From NCBI GenBank assembly GCA_022508635.1, contig JAFLUV010000082.1, positions 1-10,393 of the forward strand: a DNA stretch of 10,393 bases, in the 5' to 3' direction. Source of the DNA: Prevotellaceae bacterium. Lineage in GTDB: Bacteria; Bacteroidota; Bacteroidia; Bacteroidales; Bacteroidaceae. The position numbers were made by a program, and so were the translations under genes. Under the pieces are notes generated by a model that worked only from the letters and a program-made list of their open reading frames with translations, was not told the DNA's origin and did no database searches. The stretch's first letter is position 1; each line of letters opens with the position of its first letter. Below, piece after piece: positions 1-7,175 of the stretch.

Positions 1-36
1 GACAGACTATTTCGCATATAGAGCATGATATTGCCA

Positions 37-425
37 CCATACTAACTATAATAGAGTTGCTATACTAACTGCAATAGAATTACTATACTAACTATAATAG
101 AGTTACTATACTAAATACAATAGAGTCGCTATACTAAATACAATAGAGTCACTATACTAACTATAACAGAGTTGCTATACTAACCATAATAGAGTTACTA
201 TACTAACTGCAATAGAGTTACTATACTAACTGCAATAGAGTTACTATACTAACTCAACAGAGTTACTATACTAACTCAACAGAGTTACTATACTAACTGC
301 AATAGAGATGCTATACTAACTGCAATAGAGATGCTATACTAACTGCAATAGAGATACTATACCAACTGCAATAGAGATGCTATACCAACTGCAATAGAGA
401 TGCTATACCAACTGCAATAGAGTTT
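37..425. repeat. Tandem array of 17 units of ~23 bp
   Basis: Seventeen head-to-tail units start at 37, 60, 83, 106, 129, 152, 175, 198, 221, 244, 266, 288, 311, 334, 357, 380 and 403. All are 23 bp except those at 244 and 266, which are 22 bp. The consensus begins CTATACTAACTGC and finishes AATAGAGTTA or AATAGAGATG. Variants cluster by position: TAAATACAATAGAGTC in units 4 and 5, the 22-bp form (TAACTCAACAGAGTTA) in units 10 and 11, GAGATG or GAGATA endings in units 12-16, and ACCAAC in units 15-17. This pattern fits local duplication. The array is non-coding: every unit contains TAA and usually TAG, and 23 is not a multiple of three. There are no unique spacers, so it is not CRISPR. Function is unknown; it lies 118 bp upstream of the metalloprotease promoter. 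Confidence 0.95.
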
Positions 426-494
426 GCGTACTGACCATTATTACCGTCCTATACTGAATGAATGCAGACGACTATGGGGAGAAACACACTCGGC
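426..494. repeat. Three decayed repeat units in phase with the array
   Basis: Stepping on in 23-bp intervals past the last good unit, 426-448 reads GCGTACTGACCATTATTACC, resembling unit 7 (TACTAACCATAATAG). The next step, 449-471, starts CTATACTGAATGAATGCAG, and 472-494 still starts CTAT. The phase is kept while similarity fades towards the gene, as expected for the old edge of a tandem array. The first two are reasonable and the third is weak. Confidence 0.5.
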
Positions 495-542
495 GTGCCA
501 GTTCGCAGAATAGCAAATAAGCAACTATTATCCGTCTTAGCC

Positions 543-572
543 TTGTAGATTCAGGAAAAATCCCTAACTTTG
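543..572 (+). promoter_or_regulatory. Promoter of the metalloprotease gene (Bacteroidota type)
   Basis: TAACTTTG at 565-572 matches the Bacteroidota primary-sigma -7 element TAnnTTTG. TTG at 543-545 lies 19 bp upstream, where the -33 element is expected. Transcription should start near 577, giving an A-rich leader of about 30 nt before the ATG at 608, with no clear Shine-Dalgarno sequence. It is the only promoter in the window in which both elements are recognisable. Confidence 0.8.
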
Positions 573-607
573 CAGCGAAAAAACAAATCACAAACCACAT
601 CACATAC

Positions 608-3073
608 ATGAAGACAAAGTACCTGAGCCTGCTCCTCGCAGCAGTGTTGCTGGGGCAGACGCCCGCCGTGGCAAAGGAAAAGAAAGAAAAAAGCAAGACC
701 GAGCAAAAGGCAAAGAGCCAGAAGTCCGGCGACAAGAAGAAAGGCCCAAAAGCCAGCCTGGGCAAGAAGAAAAAAGGAAACCAGGCAGGCGAACAGCCCA
801 AGGACAGCGTCGTGGCAGAAAAGCCGGCCATAGACCGCAAGGGACTCTTCCACGTGACGAAGGAGAAGAACGACTGGTTCTTCCAGATACCCGACAGCCT
901 CATCGGCAGGGAATTCCTCACCACGACACGCTACACCGCCACACCCTCGAACAGCGGCAAGTTCGGCGGCGAACAGCTCAACGGCAAGACCCTCTACTTC
1001 GAAGTAGCACCCGACGACCGCCTGCTACTCCGTGCCAGCCTCCTCATCAACTACGCCGACACGGCACAGAAGATAAACCGCGCCATCACCATCAGCAACG
1101 AAAACCCCATCATCGGCTCCTTCAAGATAGAAAGCCGCAACAACGGAGCATACAAAATAAAAGTGACCGACTTCTTCAACCAGGACAACCCCGCCATCGG
1201 CCTCACAAAGAGCATAAAGGACGGCTACGGCCTGCAAGCGCAAATAGGCGACGCCTCCTACATCGAGGACATCAAGTCCTTCCCGATGAACACGGAAGTG
1301 CGCCTCGTCAAGACCTACGCCGGCAACAGCAACTCACTCGCCACGACGAACAGAGCCGGCCGCGCCACCTTCGGCCTCAACATCAGCTTCGTCCTCCTGC
1401 CCGAAAAGCCCATGATGCGCCGCTACTATGACCCGCGCGTAGGCTACTTCACCGACCACTTCACCAGCTACAGCGACGACCAGCAGCGCGTCGAAGGCAA
1501 GCACTTCGTCACCAGATGGCGCCTCGAGCCCCGCCCGGAGGACGTAGAGAAGATGCGCCGCGGCGAACTGGTCGAACCCGTCAAGCCCATCGTCTACTAC
1601 ATCGACCCCGCCACCCCAAAGCAATGGCGCAAGTACCTCATCCAAGGCGTCAACGACTGGCAGGCCGCCTTCGAAAAAGCCGGCTTCAAGAACGCAATAC
1701 GAGGAGAAGAATGGCCCGAAAACGACTCCACCATGAGCATGGAAGACGCACGCTACAGCTGCATACGCTATCTGGCAAGCCCCATCGAAAACGCCTACGG
1801 CCCCAACGTCCACGACCCGCGTACAGGCGAAATCATAGAAAGCCACATCTGCTGGTACCACAACGTCATGAGCCTCGTACACGACTGGTACATGGTACAG
1901 TGCAGCAACATCGACGAAGCCGCACAGAAAATGAACTACGACGAAGAGCTCATGGGACAGCTCATCCGCTTCGTCTCAAGCCACGAAGTGGGACACACAC
2001 TGGGACTGCGCCACAACTTCGGCAGCAGCTCGACCGTCCCCGTGGACAGCCTCAGGAACAAAGCCTGGGTAGAAGCCCACGGACACACACCCAGCATCAT
2101 GGACTACGCACGCTTCAACTATGTAGCCCAGCCAGAGGACAACATCTCGCACGTCGGCATATTCCCGCGCATCAACGACTATGACATCTGGGCCATCCGC
2201 TGGGGCTATACCCCCATGCTGGACGCCAAGGACGAGGACGAAGACCATCGCATGCTGGAACCCATGACTGCCCTTGCACAGCAAAACCCGCGCCTCTGGT
2301 GGGGTGACGGAGAAAGCAGCGAAGGACACTCCGACCCGCGCCGCCAGACAGAAGACCTGGGAGACGACCCCGTCAAAGCCAGCTATTACGGCATACAAAA
2401 CCTGAAGCGCCAGCTCACCAGACTGCCAGACTGGACAATGGACAATGACAAAGACCTCTACGGCGAAGACCTGCACAGAATGTACAACCAAATGCGCGGA
2501 CAGTTCCTGCGCTACATGGGGCACGTCAACCGCAACATCGGCGGCTATCTGATCAACTTCCACCCGAAAGAATCGCCGCAGGAGGCAGTCTACGTCCCGC
2601 AGCCCCTCGAAAAACAGAAGGCCGCACTCAACTTCATCAATGAGCAGGTTCTCAATGAGCCGACCTGGCTGCGCGACCTCAGCTATGCCAGCCGTCTCGC
2701 CGCAGACCCCCAGACGCTCACGACATTCGTTGGCGAGATTGCCGTGACAAACCTCATGGACAACCTGGACAGGCTCAACGAGCTGTACACTACGCAGGCA
2801 TACCTCACCGACCTCACAAAATTAGTATTCACAGAACTCGATAACAATAAGAAAGTGACACCCTACCGCCGCGCCCTGCAAAACAAGATGCTCTTCCACT
2901 TGGGACGCGCTTACGGGAATGGCAATCAGACAATTCGTCCTGGCGTACTCTACACATTGCAGCAATTGGAACGCAAGACAAAGACTGCCAGCCAGAATGC
3001 AACCGATGCAGAGAGCCGAGCACACTGGGCAAGCCTTTACGACCAGATAGGCCGTTTGCTCACCTGGAAGTAG
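608..3073 (+). CDS. Exported zinc-dependent metalloprotease (metzincin-like, DUF5117/DUF4953 type)
   Basis: This 821-residue protein probably hydrolyses peptides or proteins in the periplasm or at the cell surface; the substrate is unknown. Residues 1-22 form a signal peptide with a likely cut after AVA. No cysteine follows, so it is not a lipoprotein. Residues 23-59 are a Lys-rich linker with 16 Lys in 37. A globular part follows, resembling the DUF5118/DUF5117 regions of Bacteroidota zinc proteases. The catalytic zinc motif is HEVGHTLGLRH: zinc ligands His459, His463 and His469, and general base Glu460. A Met-turn candidate, SIMDY, has Met498, as in metzincins. The length is typical of the family (about 800-850). 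The ATG lies about 30 nt behind a good promoter. The glycosyltransferase starts 22 bp downstream and may be cotranscribed. Codons are strongly C-ending through most of the gene, but much less so after about 2,800. Family assignment is from memory of motifs, not a search. Confidence 0.95.
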   Translation: MKTKYLSLLLAAVLLGQTPAVAKEKKEKSKTEQKAKSQKSGDKKKGPKASLGKKKKGNQAGEQPKDSVVAEKPAIDRKGLFHVTKEKNDWFFQIPDSLIGREFLTTTRYTATPSNSGKFGGEQLNGKTLYFEVAPDDRLLLRASLLINYADTAQKINRAITISNENPIIGSFKIESRNNGAYKIKVTDFFNQDNPAIGLTKSIKDGYGLQAQIGDASYIEDIKSFPMNTEVRLVKTYAGNSNSLATTNRAGRATFGLNISFVLLPEKPMMRRYYDPRVGYFTDHFTSYSDDQQRVEGKHFVTRWRLEPRPEDVEKMRRGELVEPVKPIVYYIDPATPKQWRKYLIQGVNDWQAAFEKAGFKNAIRGEEWPENDSTMSMEDARYSCIRYLASPIENAYGPNVHDPRTGEIIESHICWYHNVMSLVHDWYMVQCSNIDEAAQKMNYDEELMGQLIRFVSSHEVGHTLGLRHNFGSSSTVPVDSLRNKAWVEAHGHTPSIMDYARFNYVAQPEDNISHVGIFPRINDYDIWAIRWGYTPMLDAKDEDEDHRMLEPMTALAQQNPRLWWGDGESSEGHSDPRRQTEDLGDDPVKASYYGIQNLKRQLTRLPDWTMDNDKDLYGEDLHRMYNQMRGQFLRYMGHVNRNIGGYLINFHPKESPQEAVYVPQPLEKQKAALNFINEQVLNEPTWLRDLSYASRLAADPQTLTTFVGEIAVTNLMDNLDRLNELYTTQAYLTDLTKLVFTELDNNKKVTPYRRALQNKMLFHLGRAYGNGNQTIRPGVLYTLQQLERKTKTASQNATDAESRAHWASLYDQIGRLLTWK

Positions 3074-3095
3074 GACTCAGCAAAACGTCATTGCC

Positions 3096-4007
3096 ATGAC
3101 GCTTTCCATACTCATCCCTACCTACAACTGCGACTGCCGCCAGCTTGTGCGACAGTTGCAGTTGTTGCTTCCGCCCGACAGCGAACTGATTGTAGGCGAC
3201 GACTGTTCAACGGATATCGATCTGCGGAAGAAGAACAATGAGATAGAGGCTCTGCCCGGATGCCACGTCTTCCAGGCAAAGCACAACATGGGGCGGGCAG
3301 CCATACGCAATGCCCTTGCCCGCGAAGCAAAGGGCGAATGGCTGCTCTTTATTGATGCTGATGCAAAGGTGCACACGACATCCTTCATTACCGACTACCT
3401 AAAGCAAACGACACTACCTGGAGAGCATGTCGATGTGATATGCGGCGGTACAGGCAATCTGTCCGAATGTCCAAGCCCCAACGTCCGCTTACGCTATGAC
3501 TATGAGGTTCACGCTGAGAAAAAACTGACACTATCCCACCGCCAACGCTTCCCCTATGACCAGTTCACTACGTTCAACTTCCTTATTCGCCGCAGCACCT
3601 TCCTCTCCATTTGTTTCGACGAACAATGCCGTGAGTACGGTTATGAAGATGTCCTCTTTGGTCAACAACTAAAGCAACGGGGCATCACCATCCGTCACAT
3701 TGACAACAAGTTGACGCACTTGGGATTGGAGGATTCCGAAACATACCTTGCAAAAATAGAGACTGCACTGCAATCCCTCGCCCGTATGGAGCTGAAACAC
3801 CAGGCACAAGTTCGCGTTTCAGCTCTCTCTCTGCGCCTCGAACGCTTGCACCTCCTTTGGATCGTGCATTTCCTGTTTAAGATAAGCAAACCCATCCTTC
3901 GTGCCAACCTGACAGGAAAACACCCTAAACAATACCTTTTTGCCTTCTACAAACTTGGGACATTCTCAACATTCAAAACGGCATACCAACAGCAAAATGA
4001 AAGGTAA
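3096..4007 (+). CDS. Glycosyltransferase family 2 (GT-A fold)
   Basis: This 303-residue protein is predicted to transfer a sugar from a nucleotide-sugar donor to an envelope glycan or lipid-linked acceptor; neither donor nor acceptor can be read from the sequence. GT2 landmarks occur in order: the N-terminal strand LSILIPTYN (residues 3-11), the nucleotide-binding acidic motif DDCST (35-39), NMGRAAIRNALA (64-75), the metal-binding DxD as Asp87-Ala-Asp89 within LLFIDADA, and the catalytic-base type motif YEDVLFG with Glu184-Asp185. Residues from about 248 on hold a hydrophobic, basic stretch (LHLLWIVHFLFKI) that may lie on the inner membrane face; there is no signal peptide. The gene starts 22 bp after the metalloprotease stop with no promoter visible between them, so cotranscription is likely. 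Its last ten codons overlap the end of the opposing tamL gene. Confidence 0.93.
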   Translation: MTLSILIPTYNCDCRQLVRQLQLLLPPDSELIVGDDCSTDIDLRKKNNEIEALPGCHVFQAKHNMGRAAIRNALAREAKGEWLLFIDADAKVHTTSFITDYLKQTTLPGEHVDVICGGTGNLSECPSPNVRLRYDYEVHAEKKLTLSHRQRFPYDQFTTFNFLIRRSTFLSICFDEQCREYGYEDVLFGQQLKQRGITIRHIDNKLTHLGLEDSETYLAKIETALQSLARMELKHQAQVRVSALSLRLERLHLLWIVHFLFKISKPILRANLTGKHPKQYLFAFYKLGTFSTFKTAYQQQNER

Positions 4008-6279
4008 AGTCGCGATTGAAGTTGGGATGTATGATGGGGAAATGTCGTCTGCTGTCGGTATAGGCAGGATGTACGGCTTTCATGCCACCATCGAAACGCA
4101 GAATGAAGAAATTGAAGTTGAGACGAAAACCAAGACCGTATGAGACAGCTATCTGCCGCCAAAACTCATCGAATCGAAATTGTCCTCCAGGCTGTTCCTT
4201 GTAGTCGCGGATAGTCCAAATGTTGCCAGCATCAACAAAGACAGCCCCGTCGAATTTCCAAAAAAGATGTGTACGGTACTCAGCATTCAAGTCTAACTTG
4301 ACATCACCTGTCTGGTTGATGAAATCAATGCGTCCGTCCGTCCCAAGGAAGCGACCTGGTCCCAAACCGCGCACGCTCCAACCACGGACACTGTTAGCGC
4401 CGCCGCTAAAATATCGCTTCTCGTATGGCAGAATGGTGGAGTTACCGTAGGGAAAGGCTACGCCGAAAGCAGCATGCAACGCAAACGAGTTGTTCTTATT
4501 GATGAGAAAACTCTTACAGAAAGACATGTCAAACTTGACATACTGGGCGTAGGCAATGTTGAAAAACTTAAAGTGCCCGTCTTCATGTCGCCTGGCAGTA
4601 CTCATGTTACTAATGGCATAAAGCAAATTACCTGCGGCTTCCATATCAAGTCGCAACGTATAGGCATTGGTTCCATAGTTGGAAGCAGATGTGCCAAGCG
4701 GCTGAGAATTATAGACGAAGTGATACCCCCAATTCATGATGAACAGATTCTCGTAGTTATATTTGAGGATAGCATTACGGTTCTGCGGGTCATCAAGGTA
4801 AAGAGATCGAAAAGTCTCACTAATCCAAGGCATAAATACATAGTCAACATCCAGCAGATCGAAACGATGCTGCAACTGTTTGTTTTTGCGCATCCAGCGA
4901 TAGCGCAATACACCAGTAAGCACACGACGGTGGAACTCAGGACGATCCTGTGAGTCAAAAGCAAGGTTGATTTCCGTTGTAGCCTGCGCCTTACGGCGAA
5001 AGGCAGAGCGAAGGAACGGGAACTTGAAGTCATAAAAAGTGAGGCCAGACTCAATGCTGTACTCGATAAAGTTCTGATCAGCATATCCACTTAACCCCTT
5101 AATAGCCTCAAAAGCACCACGAACCTTAATATTAAAAAGCTCAGATCCACGGAAAAGATTGCGATTTCCGTAAGAGAGCGAGAAGGCGGCACCCAAGTCA
5201 CCCGCAGAATTAGTTCCCTCCAATTCTGCACTAAAGGAATTCCATTTGTTGGGGGAAAGAGAAATGTCAACGTCCAGTGTGTCGATGTTGTGCGCTCTTT
5301 GTGTTGTACGGATATCCGTAGTCATCACAGCACTAAGCCTTGACATCCTGGCATAAGTCTCGCGCATGCTAAACTCACGATAAAGCTGTCCTGGAATAAT
5401 GGCTGTGGCATTATGCAATACCTTGGGCCGCAGAAAAGGCTTCCTGCCCAAGAAATTATAAGTGATGTTTCCTATGTGATAGCTGTGATGCGAAAGGTCA
5501 GCAGTATCAGCATTCAAGTTGTTCTGCTTTACAATCATTTCCACATCTGACAAATAATTACCGATTGTTGTGTCTACGCGAAAATATATATGTTCCTTAT
5601 TGAATTTGTAATAGCCATTCTCTACCAGCTTTTCATAGAGACGACTGCGTTCGGCATCAAGGGCATGAATGCTATAAGGTTTCCTGAGTACCGTGCCGTA
5701 ATGTACGAACTTTGAGCCTTGCTTCTCATTTCGTTCTTTCTGTCCTTCATTCATGACAGGCTGATAGCCTAGACTGTCAATAGTGTGGCGAAGGTTCTCA
5801 TCCTGTACATTGAATGCAATGTTACGGATGTAATACCGCTGATGCGGGATTACACGATATAAAACCTTCATGTGTTTTCCTTTTATCTTCTCTTGAAGTT
5901 CGACTTCTGCATTCAGATAACCTCTGTTCCGAACACTGAGCTTCATGTTATCACAGGCTTGTAGAGCACGTTCGTGGTCATAAATGACAGGAGCTTCACC
6001 CAAACGACGTAAAAAGCGATTAAACCGTTTTGTACTATCCCTACCTGAAAAACTATATAGTCCGAGAGGAACATTAAGGAAAGAAAACCACTTACTGTTA
6101 GGACGCTGCGGTATATAAGCCTGCAATTCGTCAGTCTTGACATCTTTCTCCTCACTAATGATAGATGTAGCAGTAAGCAAATAACCATCCTCAGGAATAA
6201 ATCGTGAGGTACGGCATCCACTTAAGAGGAGAAGGGAACACAACAGGAATGGACTTATAAGCCAATTTATGAATTTCAC
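3973..6279 (-). CDS. tamL: Omp85-family outer-membrane assembly lipoprotein, TamL (BamA/TamA family)
   Basis: This protein of about 768 residues is predicted to be an outer-membrane beta-barrel that helps insert or assemble envelope proteins, by analogy with TamA. Counting from a GTG at 6279, residues 1-22 form a lipoprotein signal with lipobox LLSGC (Cys22); an acylated N-terminus marks the Bacteroidota TamL type rather than BamA. A POTRA-like periplasmic region follows to about residue 370, then the Omp85 barrel. The barrel shows the loop-6 motif VRGW (Arg632), the strand VFVDAGNIW (Asp683), and a C-terminal beta-signal ending in Phe (FAVGMPF). Length suits TamL. No ATG start is available. 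A TTG at 6294 would give 773 residues, but it abuts a TAnnTTTG element at 6284-6291, so GTG is preferred; the start remains uncertain. The usual partner, tamB, is not in the window. The end overlaps the glycosyltransferase by 35 bp. Confidence 0.9.
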   Translation of the reverse strand: MKFINWLISPFLLCSLLLLSGCRTSRFIPEDGYLLTATSIISEEKDVKTDELQAYIPQRPNSKWFSFLNVPLGLYSFSGRDSTKRFNRFLRRLGEAPVIYDHERALQACDNMKLSVRNRGYLNAEVELQEKIKGKHMKVLYRVIPHQRYYIRNIAFNVQDENLRHTIDSLGYQPVMNEGQKERNEKQGSKFVHYGTVLRKPYSIHALDAERSRLYEKLVENGYYKFNKEHIYFRVDTTIGNYLSDVEMIVKQNNLNADTADLSHHSYHIGNITYNFLGRKPFLRPKVLHNATAIIPGQLYREFSMRETYARMSRLSAVMTTDIRTTQRAHNIDTLDVDISLSPNKWNSFSAELEGTNSAGDLGAAFSLSYGNRNLFRGSELFNIKVRGAFEAIKGLSGYADQNFIEYSIESGLTFYDFKFPFLRSAFRRKAQATTEINLAFDSQDRPEFHRRVLTGVLRYRWMRKNKQLQHRFDLLDVDYVFMPWISETFRSLYLDDPQNRNAILKYNYENLFIMNWGYHFVYNSQPLGTSASNYGTNAYTLRLDMEAAGNLLYAISNMSTARRHEDGHFKFFNIAYAQYVKFDMSFCKSFLINKNNSFALHAAFGVAFPYGNSTILPYEKRYFSGGANSVRGWSVRGLGPGRFLGTDGRIDFINQTGDVKLDLNAEYRTHLFWKFDGAVFVDAGNIWTIRDYKEQPGGQFRFDEFWRQIAVSYGLGFRLNFNFFILRFDGGMKAVHPAYTDSRRHFPIIHPNFNRDFTFHFAVGMPF

Positions 6280-6283
6280 GTGG

Positions 6284-6291
6284 CAAAGATA
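6284..6291 (-). promoter_or_regulatory. Possible -7 element for tamL, proximal
   Basis: On the minus strand this reads TATCTTTG, matching TAnnTTTG. No TTG is seen 19-21 bp upstream. If active, transcription would start at about 6279-6280, on the GTG start itself, giving a leaderless mRNA. It overlaps the sequence that would be translated from the alternative TTG start. Confidence 0.4.
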
Positions 6292-6365
6292 CAAATAAAA
6301 AAAGAATTAAGGGTTGTTTGCCAGGAATTATCTCGATTCTATTTTTCTTTTCAAACAAAAAAAAT

Positions 6366-6373
6366 TACCTTTG
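6366..6373 (+). promoter_or_regulatory. -7 promoter element of the RNA methyltransferase gene
   Basis: TACCTTTG matches TAnnTTTG. The -33 region is only T-rich, with no clear TTG. The expected start near 6378 leaves about 24 nt to the ATG at 6402 and about 45 nt to the ATG at 6423. It also rules out the longer reading frame opening at 6318, whose first codons lie upstream of this element. Confidence 0.6.
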
Positions 6374-6386
6374 CACAAGTAAAATA

Positions 6387-6394
6387 CAAAGATA
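6387..6394 (-). promoter_or_regulatory. Possible -7 element for tamL, distal
   Basis: TATCTTTG on the minus strand, embedded in the same 10-mer (TGTATCTTTG) as the proximal element at 6284-6293. It would give a leader of about 100 nt before the GTG at 6279, and its transcript would cross the methyltransferase promoter. No convincing -33 element is visible, so the match may be chance in an AT-rich gap. Confidence 0.35.
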
Positions 6395-6422
6395 CATCTC
6401 TATGTTAAGTAAGACTCCCTCT

Positions 6423-7175
6423 ATGATTAGCAAAGCCCGAATCAAATGGATAAAGTCGTTAGAGATACGTAAATATCGCCAGCAATACAAAGCTTTTGTG
6501 GCAGAAGGTCCAAAGCTTGTAGAGGAGTTGCTTCCATACTCCACCCCGTTATGCATTGTTGCTACGCAGGATTGGCTGAATCAGAACGAACAAATAAAAG
6601 CGGCAGAGATATATGCGGTAAACCAAGAAGAGCTGAAAAGGATAAGCTTGTTACGCACTCCACAAAACGTGCTGACCGTAATGCCGATACCCGATAGAAA
6701 GCTTGATTTATCTGCATTGCAGGGAAGGCTTGTCATTGCATTGGACGGCGTACAGGATCCTGGAAATATCGGTACCATCTTACGGACAGCTGACTGGTTC
6801 GGCATCAAGCACGTGCTGTGCTCTGAAGGTACAGTCGATGTATACAATCCCAAATGTGTGCAGTCATGCATGGGAGCATTAGCACGGGTGGAGGTTCACT
6901 ATTGCCATCTACCAGAAGTACTAAGCAAGGTACAGATGCCAATCTACGGCACCTTCCTTGATGGTAAGGACATCTATGCGGAAGAACTACATGCTGAAGG
7001 CATCATTGTAATGGGGAATGAAGGCAATGGTATTAGTGCCCAGATTGCAGAGATGATAAACCGTCGGCTGTACGTACCGAACTTTCCTAAAGGTTCACTT
7101 ACAACTGAGAGCCTAAACGTAGCAGTTACGACGGGTATCGTCTGTGCGGAGTTTCGTAGACGACTACAGAGTTAG
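6423..7175 (+). CDS. TrmH/SpoU-family RNA 2'-O-ribose methyltransferase (SPOUT)
   Basis: This 250-residue enzyme is predicted to move a methyl group from S-adenosylmethionine to a ribose 2'-hydroxyl in rRNA or tRNA. An N-terminal RNA-binding (L30e-like, SpoU_sub_bind) segment begins MISKARIKWIKSLE and includes FVAEGPKLVEELL. The C-terminal SPOUT knot domain shows all three family motifs: NIGTILRTADWFG (Asn115, Arg121), VMGNEGNGIS (Asn199, Glu200), and VPNFPKGS then SLNVAVTTGI (Ser230, Asn232). Length is normal. The ATG at 6423 is chosen because the family usually opens with M-(I/L)-SK and a basic helix. An in-frame ATG at 6402 adds seven residues (MLSKTPS) and is also possible. The exact target base cannot be told; RlmB-like 23S rRNA methylation is one option. 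The stop overlaps the convergent gene by 4 bp. Confidence 0.93.
   Translation: MISKARIKWIKSLEIRKYRQQYKAFVAEGPKLVEELLPYSTPLCIVATQDWLNQNEQIKAAEIYAVNQEELKRISLLRTPQNVLTVMPIPDRKLDLSALQGRLVIALDGVQDPGNIGTILRTADWFGIKHVLCSEGTVDVYNPKCVQSCMGALARVEVHYCHLPEVLSKVQMPIYGTFLDGKDIYAEELHAEGIIVMGNEGNGISAQIAEMINRRLYVPNFPKGSLTTESLNVAVTTGIVCAEFRRRLQS

Noticed and set aside
1..36. Additional upstream repeat unit or the end of a previous gene
   Set aside because: An ATAGAG word occurs at 17-22 but is out of phase with the array, and 36 bp is too short to call a coding remnant.
37..425. CRISPR array
   Set aside because: Units abut directly with no unique spacers, and no cas gene is in the window.
472..924. Minus-strand 150-residue hydrophobic, Phe-rich frame
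   Set aside because: Its Phe/Leu runs are the complement of the Lys-rich and signal-peptide codons of the metalloprotease, and it runs through that gene's promoter.
1516..2184. Plus-strand 222-residue frame inside the metalloprotease
   Set aside because: It is Arg/His/Pro-rich and low in complexity, a frame-shift shadow of GC-rich coding sequence.
1334..2563. Long minus-strand frames (about 182 and 195 residues) opposite the metalloprotease
   Set aside because: They arise from the C-ending codon bias of the real gene, show no recognisable motif and have no promoter. The plus-strand frame contains an intact HEVGHTLGLRH site.
6318..6422. Longer N-terminus for the RNA methyltransferase
   Set aside because: The frame opens upstream of the likely promoter element at 6366-6373, and the added residues do not fit the family.
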